Of a stretch of DNA of 60,519 nucleotides, positions 9,357-18,959 are shown piece after piece (position 1 is the first letter of the stretch; each line of letters begins with the position of its first letter). The position numbers and the translations under genes were made by a program. The notes below the pieces were generated by a model, which saw only the letters and a list, made by a program, of their open reading frames with translations, made no database searches and was not told the origin of the DNA. The stretch spans positions 73,491 to 134,009 of the forward strand of contig JAHDDU010000004.1 in the NCBI GenBank assembly GCA_020629175.1, written 5' to 3'. Source of the DNA: Flavimaricola sp. Lineage in GTDB: Bacteria; Pseudomonadota; Alphaproteobacteria; Rhodobacterales; Rhodobacteraceae.

Positions 9357-10754
9357 TCAATCACCGTCAACATGGGCCACGCGGCCACCCGCCTTGGTGG
9401 ATGTGACCACGCCAAGACTCTTGAGCTTGCGATGTAGGGCGCTGCGTTCCATGCCCACGAAACTCGCGGTGCGGGAAATGTTTCCGCCAAATCTGTTGAT
9501 CTGGGTCAGAAGGTATTCGCGCTCAAACAACTCTCGGGCTTCGCGCAGCGGCAATGTCGCCAGTCCCCCAGAGAGCACAACGCGGCCTTCCTCGGCCCCG
9601 GTTTCTTCTACACTTGGGAGTTCTTTGGCTGAAATGGGATCAGCAGAATCCCCAAGGATAAGAACGCGTTCCACGACGTTCTTCAGCTGCCGTACGTTGC
9701 CGGGCCAGATCATGGTTTGCAACAAAGCCCGCGCATCATCTGCCAATTGCCGCAGTGGGAGGCCCTGTGCCTTGTTCAGCATCTCAATGAAATGTTCCGC
9801 AAGCAGAGGAATATCCTCGCGCCGCTCCTCAAGGCTTGGCACCTGAATAGGCACCACATTCAGGCGATGGTAGAGCTCTTGGCGCAGGTTGCCGTCCTGA
9901 ATGGCGAGATTGAGGTCTTTGTTCGAGGATGAGATCACTCTCAGATCGACCTGTACCTTTTCCGTGCCGCCGACGCGCTGAAAGCTTTGATCAACGAGCA
10001 CCCGCAGGATCTTGGCCTGTGTGCCAAGCGGCATCTCCGCCACCTCGTCAAAGTAGACGACCCCGCCGTTGGCTTGCTCCAACAGACCCTTTTCGATGCC
10101 CTTCTCCGGGCTTTCCTTGCCAAACAGCACCTCTTCCATCCGCTCCGGCTCGATCGAGGCAGAGTTGACGGTCACAAAGGGGGCGGCCGACCGGTTGGAA
10201 TTGGCGTGGATATAGCGTGCCGCGATCTCTTTGCCCGATCCTGGCTGTCCGGTGAGCATGACGCGACCATTGGATTTGGTCACCTTGTCCAACTGCGATT
10301 TCAACGCTCGGAAAATGCCGCTGTCGCCCAACATCTCAGACGGCGGCGCATCGCCCCGCTTCAGCTCGATGTTTTCACGCCGCAAGCGACTGGTCTCCAT
10401 CGCCCGCCGGATAACGACCATTAGTTGGTCAATGTTGAATGGCTTCTCGATAAAGTCATACGCGCCTTGCTTGATTGCCGCGACCGCAATCTCGATGTTG
10501 CCGTGACCTGAGATGATCACAATTGGGATGTCCGGATGATCGCGTTTGACAACCTTCAGGATGTCGATCCCGTCCATCCGGCTGTCTTTTAACCAAATGT
10601 CGAGGATCATCAGCGCGGGCGGCTCTTTGGCGATTTCGGCCATGCATTGCTCAGACGTTCCGGCCAGCCGGGTGGTGAACCCTTCGTCTACCAAGATGTC
10701 CGAGATCAATTCGCGGATGTCGCGTTCGTCGTCGGTGATTAGAATGTCACTCAT
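9357..10754 (-). CDS. ntrX: Nitrogen/redox response regulator NtrX
   Basis: 465 residues: receiver domain (about 1-120, phosphoacceptor D52 in LDIWLKD), AAA+ domain (Walker A GQPGSGKE, Walker B VVYFDEVAEM, WPGNVRQLKN), and a C-terminal Fis-type helix-turn-helix (NISRTASFVGMERSALHRKL). It is the partner of the membrane sensor NtrY, which is encoded 9 bases upstream. The GAFTGA loop that contacts sigma-54 is not present: the equivalent stretch reads FGKESPEKGIEKG. It therefore probably acts at sigma-70 promoters or as a repressor. Orthologues affect nitrogen metabolism, respiration and envelope properties. Confidence 0.93.
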   Translation of the reverse strand: MSDILITDDERDIRELISDILVDEGFTTRLAGTSEQCMAEIAKEPPALMILDIWLKDSRMDGIDILKVVKRDHPDIPIVIISGHGNIEIAVAAIKQGAYDFIEKPFNIDQLMVVIRRAMETSRLRRENIELKRGDAPPSEMLGDSGIFRALKSQLDKVTKSNGRVMLTGQPGSGKEIAARYIHANSNRSAAPFVTVNSASIEPERMEEVLFGKESPEKGIEKGLLEQANGGVVYFDEVAEMPLGTQAKILRVLVDQSFQRVGGTEKVQVDLRVISSSNKDLNLAIQDGNLRQELYHRLNVVPIQVPSLEERREDIPLLAEHFIEMLNKAQGLPLRQLADDARALLQTMIWPGNVRQLKNVVERVLILGDSADPISAKELPSVEETGAEEGRVVLSGGLATLPLREARELFEREYLLTQINRFGGNISRTASFVGMERSALHRKLKSLGVVTSTKAGGRVAHVDGD

Positions 10755-10763
10755 TATTGTGCC

Positions 10764-13043
10764 TCACTCTGCTGCTCGAGTTGTTGTCGCGGCTGCCTGT
10801 GGCAGGACCGGAAGGGTGATGACGGCGCAGGCCCCAAAGTGGTCTGCACCGTTGAATGGTTCGGCATCCTGAAGCGTCAGTGTGCCGCCGTGCTCTTCGA
10901 TAATCTTCTTAACGATTGGCAGACCAAGTCCTGTGCCCTTGTCTCGTGTCGTCACATAGGGCTCAAACAGTCTCGCCCGGTCTTCAGGCAGACCGATGCC
11001 ATTGTCCTGAATGCTGATCTCTGCTGTTTGATCGGCAATGTCCATCTGGATACGTATTTGCGGCTCAAAACCAGTTATGGCGCCCTTTTCCATATGGCTT
11101 TCAATTGCTTCTCCAGCGTTCTTAATAAGATTTGTCAACGCCTGAGAAATCATTGTGCCGTCAATATCTGCATGGAGAACCACGTCCGGAATGCGAGATT
11201 GTATTGTCACCTCTGGCTGTCCTGCCTCCTGCAAGGTGATCGCATCCTTTACCAGCGCAGTGAGGTTGGTGACCTCCTTCTCCGGTTCAGGCATCCGCGC
11301 GAACTTGGAGAATTCATCCACGATCCGCCGCAAATCCCCTGTCTGCCGCACGATAACATCTGTCATGCGATCCAGCGCCTCAGCCTCTTCACCAACGAGG
11401 CCACTAAATTTCCGCTTGATCCGTTCGGCCGACAGTTGGATCGGGGTGAGCGGGTTCTTAATCTCGTGTGCGATCCGCCGGGCGACGTCGCCCCAGGCCG
11501 CCGTCCGCTGTGCGCTGACAAGGTTTGTCACATCGTCAAACGCGACCACATAGCCCTCAAGGATGCCGTCCTTGTTCAGTCGCGGCGACATCCGCACAAA
11601 GAGCGAGGCGTGCTGGCCACGGCGCGTTAGGCTGATCTGGTCCTCTACCACATCGCGCCCCTCGACCGTGAGCCGGTCAAACAGCGGTGTAAACTCCGGC
11701 ACGACGACAGACAGCGGCGCAAGCTCCAAGGTCTCATCCAGCCGCAGCATCGCACGTGCGGATGTATTGGCGAGTGTGACCGAGCCATCCTGATCAAGGC
11801 CTACCACACCGGATGTAACAGAGCTGAGGATGGAATCAAAAAGCCGCCGCCGCCCTTCGATCTGTTGAGTGTTGTCGAGCAACTCATCCCGCTGTGCTTT
11901 AAGCTGTTCCGTCATCTGGTTGAAATACTGACCTAAAAGCGAAATCTCATCATCGCCTTCCTCTTCGATCACGCGCACGCTGAGGTCCCCGGCACCCACC
12001 CGGCGCGAGGCGGAGACAAGCCGCCCAATGGGGCGGGCCAAACGCTCTGCCACCCACAGGCCAAGCCAAATAGCCGCGAGGATAAGGATGAGTGCAAAGC
12101 CAAGGTACAACAGACCAAATTCAAAAAGACTGCGCCCCCTGTCGCGCTCCAGCTGTTCGTATTGCGCCACTGTTTCCTTCGTTTCATCCAGCAACGACAG
12201 GATCGCGCCATCCACCTGCCGTGAAACGAGCACATAGCGGTCCAGAAAGGACTCGAGTGGCAGCAAAGCGCGGAATTCGTTGTTAGGCACATCCTGAACG
12301 ACAGAGATGCCCGCCTGCAGCGCCTCGTCAAAATGCGCCGGGGTCGGCATCTCATAATTGAACTCATACGACCCGGGCCCACGCGAACGGATCAACCCGG
12401 TGCCGTCGATGACAAACACCTCCGTCAGTGCGGCCTCAATCTGATTGCTGACACGAGAGAGTGATTGCACGACCTCTCCATCCGTCATGAAGAAATTGCG
12501 CTGGCGCTCCTGATTAAGGTAGCTGGCCACAGCGCGAGCGTCTCGCTCGAGGTCTTCTAAATGCTCGGCCTCATAGGCGACGGCCGCAGCGCGCGAATTT
12601 TCCAGCACGTTGCGCACGCGTTCAGAGAACCAGCCTTCCAGACCCACGTAAATCGTGATGACTGAAAACACAGCAACAAGGATCGTCGGCAACAGGGCCA
12701 TCAGCGCAAAGGACCCGGTCAGCCGCAGATGCAGCCGCGAGCCTGCGGACTTGTTGCGCCGCGCGCCAATCATCCGTGCAATCCGCTGCGAAACGAGGGC
12801 CACCACGATCAACACGTAGACAAGGTCGGCGAGGAAAATAAGCCGCAGCGACGGATCATTGTCAGACCGGTCGAGCGGGCCAAGTGCGACATAGGTCATC
12901 ACCGCCAGCACCGGTCCCAGAATGATCAGACCAAGCGTCGCGGCATTCTGGATGCGCCGCTGACGCCGCCAGCGGTTAAGTCGCCGAAGAAAGGATCCCG
13001 TACCGGATCTGCGCACTGCCGTTCGCCCTGTTACCGGGGGCAA
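10764..13043 (-). CDS. ntrY: Nitrogen regulation sensor histidine kinase NtrY
   Basis: About 759 residues. Hydrophobic segments lie near 35-55, 67-87 and 108-133, then a periplasmic region follows up to a fourth segment near 305-330. A HAMP domain comes next, then a PAS domain (VTSGVVGLDQDGSVTLANTS), the H-box ([20 protein letters not shown]), and the ATP-binding domain with NGIGL and GTGLGLPIVKKI. The reading frame as given begins at a TTG only one base after a G-rich stretch. A GTG nine codons later (first base at 13016) with AGGG upstream is an equally good start. It phosphorylates NtrX and follows ntrC by 64 bases. Confidence 0.92.
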   Translation of the reverse strand: MPPVTGRTAVRRSGTGSFLRRLNRWRRQRRIQNAATLGLIILGPVLAVMTYVALGPLDRSDNDPSLRLIFLADLVYVLIVVALVSQRIARMIGARRNKSAGSRLHLRLTGSFALMALLPTILVAVFSVITIYVGLEGWFSERVRNVLENSRAAAVAYEAEHLEDLERDARAVASYLNQERQRNFFMTDGEVVQSLSRVSNQIEAALTEVFVIDGTGLIRSRGPGSYEFNYEMPTPAHFDEALQAGISVVQDVPNNEFRALLPLESFLDRYVLVSRQVDGAILSLLDETKETVAQYEQLERDRGRSLFEFGLLYLGFALILILAAIWLGLWVAERLARPIGRLVSASRRVGAGDLSVRVIEEEGDDEISLLGQYFNQMTEQLKAQRDELLDNTQQIEGRRRLFDSILSSVTSGVVGLDQDGSVTLANTSARAMLRLDETLELAPLSVVVPEFTPLFDRLTVEGRDVVEDQISLTRRGQHASLFVRMSPRLNKDGILEGYVVAFDDVTNLVSAQRTAAWGDVARRIAHEIKNPLTPIQLSAERIKRKFSGLVGEEAEALDRMTDVIVRQTGDLRRIVDEFSKFARMPEPEKEVTNLTALVKDAITLQEAGQPEVTIQSRIPDVVLHADIDGTMISQALTNLIKNAGEAIESHMEKGAITGFEPQIRIQMDIADQTAEISIQDNGIGLPEDRARLFEPYVTTRDKGTGLGLPIVKKIIEEHGGTLTLQDAEPFNGADHFGACAVITLPVLPQAAATTTRAAE

Positions 13044-13107
13044 GCCCCCTACCGCATTTGCCTCTGTGATCTTTCTTCTGCCGAAGCGCCACAGTTATGT
13101 GGCACTT

Positions 13108-14472
13108 TTACATCAACTTGCGGCGGCGTGTCACGCGGATATCGAGGTCCGTGATCTTTTTGCGCAAGGTATTGCGGTTAATTCCAAGTAAATCGGCACA
13201 TTTAGCCTGATTTCCGCCGGTGGCTTCAAGGGCGATGTCGATAAGTGGCGCCTCCACCTCTCGCAGAATCCGCTGGTGAAGCCCCGGTGGCGGCAGCGCA
13301 CCGCCGTGCAAATCAAAGTAGCGGCGCAGGTGTTTCGCGACAGAGGAGGAGAGTTTGTCACTATCCCCTGCGCGGATCGGCTCCATCTCAGGCTGATTGC
13401 CCAAGATCATCTCAACCTCGCTGCGCGGCACGCTTTCTTCGGCAGAGGTGATCACCAAACGGCGGATGGCGTTTTCAAACTGCCGCACATTGCCGGGCCA
13501 GCTATACAACCTGAACAGCTCTAGCGCGCCGTCTGACAATCGCCGCGTCGCGCCACCATCGCGGGCCGCGCGGGCGAGGAAATGGTCAGCCAACAACGGG
13601 ATATCATCAACACGTTCGCGCAACGACGGAACCGAGATCGTGACGCCGCCCAAACGGTAGAATAAATCCTCGCGGAACGCGCCTTCGGTCATCCGCTCCA
13701 TCAGATCTGCCTGAGACGTAGCAAGAATGCGAGGGCCGTTTTCTGGCAGGGTATCCAGCACGCGGACGATGCGGGCTTGCGCCTCTTCATCGAGGTCAGC
13801 GACCTCATCCAACAGGATCGATCCACCTTTGGCCTTGGCCACCATGATGGACGGCCCATCCATTCCGACGAGGTCAGCGCCGGTCACAGTAACAAACGGG
13901 AGACTGCGCCGATCCGAGAAATCGTGAATCGCACGGGCAATCAGTGATTTACCGGTCCCGCTTTCCCCGGTGACGAGGACCGGCAACGCCGTGTTCATGA
14001 CCCTCGCGACAAGACGATACAGGCTCTGCATGGCAGGCGTGCGTCCAACAAGCGGCAGGTCATTGCCCCCATCGACCACAGGCTCCGACGGAGTTCTGGG
14101 CGCGCGTCTTTTCACATCCAATGCGCGGGCAGCGCGTTTCATCAAGTCCGGCAGATCAAACGGTTTGGGCAGATAATCATAGGCATCGGCCTCAGCGGCC
14201 TGAATTGCGGTCATGATCGTGTTCTGAGCGGAGATAACGATAACCGGCAGGCCCGGTCTCAATTTGCTGATTTCAGGAAGTTGCTCCAAGCCATTGCCAT
14301 CCGGCATGACCACATCCGAAATGACAAGGTCGCCTTTCCCCTCCTCGACCCATCGCATCAGTGTCACGAGGGAAGATGTCGCGTGCACCTTGCATCCGGC
14401 CCGCGTCAGAGCCTGTGTCAGAACCGTGCGGATAGTCCGATCATCATCAGCAACGAGTACGGTGCCGTCCAT
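13108..14472 (-). CDS. ntrC: Nitrogen response regulator NtrC (variant lacking GAFTGA)
   Basis: 454 residues: receiver domain with phosphoacceptor D53 (ISDVVMPDG), AAA+ domain with Walker A GESGTGKS at 169-176 and Walker [13 protein letters not shown] at 216-227, and a Fis helix-turn-helix at the C-terminus ([19 protein letters not shown]). Between the two Walker motifs the usual LFGHExGAFTGA segment is missing altogether; residues 196-215 run straight from TGADL to the Walker B strand. The same loss is known in Rhodobacter capsulatus NtrC, which activates sigma-70 polymerase. The ATG overlaps the ntrB stop by one base (TAATG). Confidence 0.95.
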   Translation of the reverse strand: MDGTVLVADDDRTIRTVLTQALTRAGCKVHATSSLVTLMRWVEEGKGDLVISDVVMPDGNGLEQLPEISKLRPGLPVIVISAQNTIMTAIQAAEADAYDYLPKPFDLPDLMKRAARALDVKRRAPRTPSEPVVDGGNDLPLVGRTPAMQSLYRLVARVMNTALPVLVTGESGTGKSLIARAIHDFSDRRSLPFVTVTGADLVGMDGPSIMVAKAKGGSILLDEVADLDEEAQARIVRVLDTLPENGPRILATSQADLMERMTEGAFREDLFYRLGGVTISVPSLRERVDDIPLLADHFLARAARDGGATRRLSDGALELFRLYSWPGNVRQFENAIRRLVITSAEESVPRSEVEMILGNQPEMEPIRAGDSDKLSSSVAKHLRRYFDLHGGALPPPGLHQRILREVEAPLIDIALEATGGNQAKCADLLGINRNTLRKKITDLDIRVTRRRKLM

Positions 14473-15557
14473 TATGTGTCTCCTGAAGAAGTCAGGGCCG
14501 CGTCATCTGCGGCGCGTGGGAGGGAAAGTCGAAATGTCGTCTGGCCGGGTACGGAGTTCACGCTGATCCAGCCACCCCCATCGCCCACAAGTTTGGACAC
14601 GAGGGCAAGGCCGAGACCGGTGCCGTTTTCGCGGCCGGACACGAAGGGTTCAAAAATGTCATCGGCGATCCCGGGCGGCAGGCCCGGCCCATCATCCGTA
14701 ATCTCCACCTGCAACGGAACGCGAGCATGAGAGCCGTCAGCGCGGCGCATCCTGAGCGAAGGGTCATAGAACGTCCGCAGGCGCACGACGCCGCCCCCCT
14801 TGCAGGCCTCCGCCGCATTCTTCAGAAGGTTCAAGAAGACCTGCAAAAGCTGGTCTGCATCCGCCATCGTGGTGGGCAGCGATGGATCATAATCCTCGAT
14901 GAATGTGAGATGCGCGCCGTAGCCCACTTGCGCTGATTTCCGTGCACGATCCAGGACATCATGAATATTCACCGGCTTGAGCGCTGGCGGGCGCAAATTA
15001 CCAAACTGTTCGACTTGTTCGAGCAGTTTCACGATCCTGCGGCTTTCCTCAACGATAAGATCGGTCAGTTCCAGATCGCCGTTACTCAGCCCCATGGACA
15101 ACAGCTGCGCCGCCCCCGTGATCCCGGCAAGCGGGTTCTTGATCTCGTGCGCCAGCATCTCGGCCATGCCGATTGCGGTCTTTGCGGCTTTCTCAGATGA
15201 CGCCACCTTGGTCATGCGAGAGGCAATTTCCCGCGGGCTGATCATCAGGATCATCTGCCCGTCGCCACCGGCCAGCGGGGCAATCTGCAAGGTGCTCTGC
15301 ATCGGCGCCCGTTCGCCACTTCCGACGTCAACGTCATTGACAAAGAGCGGCGCCTGACCTGCGCGGGCACGGGCGACAGCAGCCTCAAGTGGCGTGTCAA
15401 TAACGACCATGTCCCAAACGATTTGACCTGTCAGAGCCTTGGCCGAGAGGTTGAGGAACGCTTCGGCTGCGGGGTTTGTCTCAAGTATGCGGTCGTCCGG
15501 CCCGATCATGAGCGCGGGGACCGGCAGCGAGGACCATAGAGCCTGATCCACGATCAT
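14472..15557 (-). CDS. ntrB: Nitrogen sensor histidine kinase/phosphatase NtrB
   Basis: 361 residues from the ATG at 15557, chosen because it overlaps the dusB stop as ATGA. There is no membrane segment; this is a soluble kinase controlled by PII proteins in the family. An N-terminal PAS domain (about 8-110, [16 protein letters not shown]) precedes the H-box [20 protein letters not shown] and the ATPase domain with N-box (LLKNAAEAC), DDGPGLPPG and [10 protein letters not shown]. It phosphorylates or dephosphorylates NtrC, encoded directly downstream. The dusB-ntrB-ntrC order is the classical nifR3-ntrB-ntrC operon. Confidence 0.94.
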   Translation of the reverse strand: MIVDQALWSSLPVPALMIGPDDRILETNPAAEAFLNLSAKALTGQIVWDMVVIDTPLEAAVARARAGQAPLFVNDVDVGSGERAPMQSTLQIAPLAGGDGQMILMISPREIASRMTKVASSEKAAKTAIGMAEMLAHEIKNPLAGITGAAQLLSMGLSNGDLELTDLIVEESRRIVKLLEQVEQFGNLRPPALKPVNIHDVLDRARKSAQVGYGAHLTFIEDYDPSLPTTMADADQLLQVFLNLLKNAAEACKGGGVVRLRTFYDPSLRMRRADGSHARVPLQVEITDDGPGLPPGIADDIFEPFVSGRENGTGLGLALVSKLVGDGGGWISVNSVPGQTTFRLSLPRAADDAALTSSGDT

Positions 15558-16546
15558 GCGGCCACCTCGGACAATGCACCGAATGCCTCGGGCAGCAAGG
15601 ACAACACGACCTGAGGATCGGTTTCGCGCACGATCTTTTGCCGCAAAGTGCCGGGGGTGCTGGCGTCGTCCATATACCAGCACAGATGCTTGCGGGCCGA
15701 TCGACCGCCCAATTCGGTTCCGTAAAAACTCAACATACTCTCATAGTGCCCTGCGATCATTTCAACGAGGGCGGGGCCCGTTGGCACCTTCGGCGCCGCC
15801 GCATCGGTCAAATCGGCAATGACTTGCGCCAACCGCCACGGCCGCCCTTGCGCGCCCCGCCCGATCATAACACCGGCCCCTTTGGACTGGGTAAGCGCCT
15901 TACGAGCCTCAGTGGTGCTTAGGATGTCGCCATTTGCGATGACGGGGATGGAGACGGCTTCGACGATTTCGTTTATCGCAGCCCAATTGGCGGAGCCTTT
16001 GTAGAACTGCTGCCGCGTACGGCCGTGGATTGTTACCATCTGAATCCCTGCCTCTTCGGCCCTTCGGGCCACATCGGCGGCATTCAGGCAGGTCTCGTCC
16101 CAGCCAAGCCGGGTTTTGAGCGTCACCGGGATTTTGACCGCGCCAACGACAGCCTCAATGAGCGAAATGGCCAGGTCCGGCGTCTTTAGAAGTGCAGAGC
16201 CGGAATTTCCGCCGGTTACCTTTTTGGCGGGGCAGCCCATGTTGATGTCGATGAATTTTGCGCCGTTCGCCTCGATCATGCGGGCGGCCTCTGCCATCCA
16301 ATGCGCCTCGCGCCCCGCAATCTGCACAGCGGTTACACCGTCATGAAGGCCCAGCTCTGCCCTGTCCCGAACAGAGGCCTTGGCTTGCACCATCTCTCGG
16401 CTTGCGACCATTTCCGACACAACCCATCCCGCACCAAACCGCGCGACAAGCTGTCGGAACGGCAGGTCCGTGATGCCAGCAAGCGGCGCGAGGGCCACAG
16501 GGGCCATCGGAGCAAGGCCGGGCAATTGGATGGGTGAAATGGTCAC
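15554..16546 (-). CDS. dusB: tRNA-dihydrouridine synthase DusB (NifR3)
   Basis: 330 residues from a GTG start preceded by AAAGGAG with five-base spacing. An upstream ATG in frame exists but has no ribosome-binding site. Dus enzymes reduce uridines in tRNA D-loops using FMN and NADPH. Seen here are the FMN-barrel start (MAPVALAPLAGITDLPFRQ), the catalytic Cys in NMGCPAKKVTGGNSGSALL, and the phosphate-binding region around GVMIGRGAQGRPW. It is the first gene of the ntr operon, a position conserved in Rhodobacter, where the gene was first called nifR3. Confidence 0.94.
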   Translation of the reverse strand: MTISPIQLPGLAPMAPVALAPLAGITDLPFRQLVARFGAGWVVSEMVASREMVQAKASVRDRAELGLHDGVTAVQIAGREAHWMAEAARMIEANGAKFIDINMGCPAKKVTGGNSGSALLKTPDLAISLIEAVVGAVKIPVTLKTRLGWDETCLNAADVARRAEEAGIQMVTIHGRTRQQFYKGSANWAAINEIVEAVSIPVIANGDILSTTEARKALTQSKGAGVMIGRGAQGRPWRLAQVIADLTDAAAPKVPTGPALVEMIAGHYESMLSFYGTELGGRSARKHLCWYMDDASTPGTLRQKIVRETDPQVVLSLLPEAFGALSEVAA

Positions 16547-16572
16547 TGCGTCTCCTTTGGCGAAGTGCCTTT

Positions 16573-16601
16573 TACTTAGCCGGTGCGCAGAACAGCCACA
16601 A
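16573..16601 (-). promoter_or_regulatory. Candidate promoter of the dusB-ntr operon
   Basis: On the minus strand TTGTGG (16596-16601) and TAAGTA (16573-16578) are separated by 17 bases and end about 26 bases before the dusB GTG. This is a partial match to a sigma-70-type promoter, seen only by eye. Confidence 0.3.
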
Positions 16602-16710
16602 CGGAGCTGTGGGCAAAAAAGCAGCACAAATCACAATGTGATTAAAAATTAATCAGCGCCACGGAGTGACTCTAATTGTTCACCACCTGCCCCCACGGTA
16701 TGACGAGCGC

Positions 16711-17364
16711 ATGAGCACAGCAGCCATCATTGTCGCCGCAGGTCGCGGAACACGTGCGGGGGCAGGTCTGCCCAAGCAGTGGCGTGATTTGGGCGGGCAG
16801 TGCGTGGCGGCCCATACGCTCGATGTCTTTGCCGAGCACCCGATGATCGGTGACCTGGTCCTAGTCTTGCATCCCGATGATGTGGACAGCACACTATGGC
16901 CCCGCAGACCCGGCGTGCGCATTGTGACGGGTGGTGCGACACGGCAAGCCTCTGTCTGGAATGGATTGCAGGCCTTGGATGACGCGGTCGAGAACGTCCT
17001 GATCCACGACGCGGCTCGCCCCTTGGTCTCGGCTCAGACGATCACGGACGTGATCACGGCACTTGCGGCATCTCCAGCCGCGGCCCCTGCTCTGCCGGTG
17101 ACGGACACATTGTGGACTGGGGTGGATGGCAAAGTCACGGGGACGCAGGCGCGGGACGGCCTTTATCGTGCCCAGACGCCGCAAGGGTTCCGCACTGACG
17201 CGATCTTGGCTGCGCACCGCAACGGACCCGCCGACGCAACGGACGATGTCTCCCTCGCTATTGCCGCCGGGCTTGACGTGGCCATCGTGCCGGGTGACGA
17301 AGACAACCTAAAAATAACCTACGAGGCCGACTTCGCGCGCGCCTTGCGGATCATGGGGCGCTAA
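16711..17364 (+). CDS. ispD: 2-C-methyl-D-erythritol 4-phosphate cytidylyltransferase IspD
   Basis: 217 residues from ATG 16711; an upstream GTG in frame adds 15 poorly conserved residues. IspD joins CTP to methylerythritol phosphate in the non-mevalonate isoprenoid pathway. The nucleotide-binding N-terminus [12 protein letters not shown] is followed by LPKQW. The HDAARPLVS and RAQTPQGF motifs, typical of IspD, are both visible. It ends one base before the ispF ATG. In many alphaproteobacteria ispD and ispF are fused into one protein; here they are separate but adjacent and overlapping in transcription. Confidence 0.95.
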   Translation: MSTAAIIVAAGRGTRAGAGLPKQWRDLGGQCVAAHTLDVFAEHPMIGDLVLVLHPDDVDSTLWPRRPGVRIVTGGATRQASVWNGLQALDDAVENVLIHDAARPLVSAQTITDVITALAASPAAAPALPVTDTLWTGVDGKVTGTQARDGLYRAQTPQGFRTDAILAAHRNGPADATDDVSLAIAAGLDVAIVPGDEDNLKITYEADFARALRIMGR

Positions 17365-17365
17365 G

Positions 17366-17845
17366 ATGGATATTCGCACTGGCAACGGTTTTGACGTGCA
17401 CAAGTTTGGACCGGGGGACCATGTGGTTCTGTGTGGTGTCCGCGTTGCGTTTGACAAGGCGTTGATGGGCCATTCGGATGCCGATGTCGGGATGCACGCC
17501 GTGACGGATGCGATTTATGGCGCGCTGGCGCAGGGCGATATTGGCCAGCACTTTCCGCCATCTGATCCGCAGTGGAAAGGGGCCGCGAGCCATATCTTCC
17601 TTGAGCATGCATGCGCTCTCGCTCGCGACATGGGGTTCACCCTCACCCACGCCGATTGCACGCTGATCTGCGAAGAACCCAAGATCGGGCCGCACGCCAC
17701 CGCCATGCGGGCGGAGATGGCGCGGATTATGGGGCTGGAGGTGGACCGGATGAGTGTAAAAGCGACCACGTCAGAGCGGCTGGGCTTTACAGGTCGCGGC
17801 GAGGGCATTGCGGCGCTGGCAACCGCGACGTTGGTCAAGCCATGA
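17366..17845 (+). CDS. ispF: 2-C-methyl-D-erythritol 2,4-cyclodiphosphate synthase IspF
   Basis: 159 residues, a standard length. It cyclises the CDP-methylerythritol phosphate product with loss of CMP, two steps after IspD. Metal ligands D10 and H12 sit in [29 protein letters not shown] and the C-terminal signature [16 protein letters not shown] are both clear. The stop shares bases with the pgpA ATG (ATGA), which shows tight operon packing. Confidence 0.96.
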   Translation: MDIRTGNGFDVHKFGPGDHVVLCGVRVAFDKALMGHSDADVGMHAVTDAIYGALAQGDIGQHFPPSDPQWKGAASHIFLEHACALARDMGFTLTHADCTLICEEPKIGPHATAMRAEMARIMGLEVDRMSVKATTSERLGFTGRGEGIAALATATLVKP

Positions 17846-18336
17846 TGCATCTGATCGCAACTTTTGGCGGCGTCGGCCACATCAAGCCTGCACCGGGGAC
17901 TTGGGGGTCGCTTGCGGCCATACCTGTGGCATGGCTGCTCTTTGTCATTGGCGGACCCTGGCTCTTGCTCTTCGCGGTGCCGCTTGCGGCCTTTGTCGGA
18001 TGGAAGGCGACCGAGGCCGAAATCGCAGGGCAAGAAGATCACGATCCAAGCCATGTGGTGATTGATGAAGTGGCCGGACAATGGATTGCGCTTTTGCCTG
18101 TGGCCTTCGGAGCGCAGATGATGGCCACCGGATTTTGGGCGCTTTATCCGGGCATCATAGCCGCATTCCTGCTGTTTCGGCTGTTTGACATCACCAAGTG
18201 GGGACCCATTGGCACAGCAGACCAGCGCGGTGATGCCTGGGGCGTGATGCTGGATGATTTGATCGCTGGAGTCTTTGCAGCCGTTGGGGTTTGCGTTCTC
18301 GCGGCTCTCGGCCACGGCCTTATGCGGATGATATGA
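17842..18336 (+). CDS. pgpA: Phosphatidylglycerophosphatase A
   Basis: 164 residues. PgpA removes phosphate from phosphatidylglycerophosphate to give phosphatidylglycerol at the inner membrane. Family signatures are [15 protein letters not shown] at the N-terminus, KKI-like region [19 protein letters not shown] with the conserved acidic cluster, and [11 protein letters not shown] near the C-terminus. There are three to four hydrophobic segments. The gene begins with ATGATG; the first ATG overlaps the ispF stop. It ends overlapping the cinA start, again as ATGA. Confidence 0.93.
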   Translation: MMHLIATFGGVGHIKPAPGTWGSLAAIPVAWLLFVIGGPWLLLFAVPLAAFVGWKATEAEIAGQEDHDPSHVVIDEVAGQWIALLPVAFGAQMMATGFWALYPGIIAAFLLFRLFDITKWGPIGTADQRGDAWGVMLDDLIAGVFAAVGVCVLAALGHGLMRMI

Positions 18337-18815
18337 GCATTGCGTCTGATATCCTCGATGCGGTTAGAGCGCGCGGATTGACCGTAACGACAGCCGAAAG
18401 TTGCACCGGCGGGATGGTCGCCGCCGCTTTGACAGATTTGCCCGGCTCGTCCGCGATGTTTGAGCGTGGGTTTGTCACCTACTCGAACGAAGCAAAACAA
18501 GACATGTTGGGCGTTTTGCCTTCGACGTTAGAGGCACATGGCGCCGTGTCAGAGCCCGTTGCACGAGAGATGGCGATTGGTGCGGCAAATGCAGCCAAAG
18601 CTGATATCGCGGTTGCGATAAGCGGGATCGCAGGGCCCGGCGGGTCGGATCACAAACCCGAGGGGCGCGTCTGTTTTGCTGTAGCGAGCGCCAGCGGCAC
18701 ACAGTCCGAGACGATTGAGTTTGGAGCGCTCGGCCGATCAAATGTCCGCCAAAAGGCGACCGATCATGCGCTTCAGACGATTCTCGACGCCATTCTCAAG
18801 TTGCCTGCAATTTAA
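18333..18815 (+). CDS. pncC: CinA-family nicotinamide-nucleotide amidohydrolase (PncC-like)
   Basis: 160 residues corresponding to the C-terminal CinA domain only. The family deamidates nicotinamide mononucleotide to nicotinate mononucleotide in pyridine nucleotide salvage. TAESCTGGMVAAALTDLPGSS and ISGIAGPGGSDHKPEGRVCFAV are the characteristic motifs. The start is set by the ATGA overlap with pgpA. It is the last gene of the isp operon; a CTGAGCGCTCAG palindrome with three following T residues (18828-18842) may end it. Confidence 0.9.
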   Translation: MSIASDILDAVRARGLTVTTAESCTGGMVAAALTDLPGSSAMFERGFVTYSNEAKQDMLGVLPSTLEAHGAVSEPVAREMAIGAANAAKADIAVAISGIAGPGGSDHKPEGRVCFAVASASGTQSETIEFGALGRSNVRQKATDHALQTILDAILKLPAI

Positions 18816-18959
18816 TCACACCTACCCCTGAGCGCTCAGTTTATGCCCTTTTCCTGCACGCCCAATAATTAAGCGCCCCTCCTCCGCACTTGCCACTTTT
18901 GCAGGCGGGCCAAATCCGAGAGGACGCCCGCACGGGAAATACCCAAGATGGAGGGGACT

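Noticed and set aside
13036-13049. GGGGGC-AA-GCCCCC hairpin at the start of ntrY as a terminator
   Set aside because: The loop would be two bases and there is no T run; it is more likely to affect the choice of the ntrY start, if anything.
18816-18959. NtrC or sigma-54 sites upstream of amtB
   Set aside because: A single TGCAC half-site and no GG-N10-GC element with correct spacing; NtrC here also lacks the sigma-54 loop.
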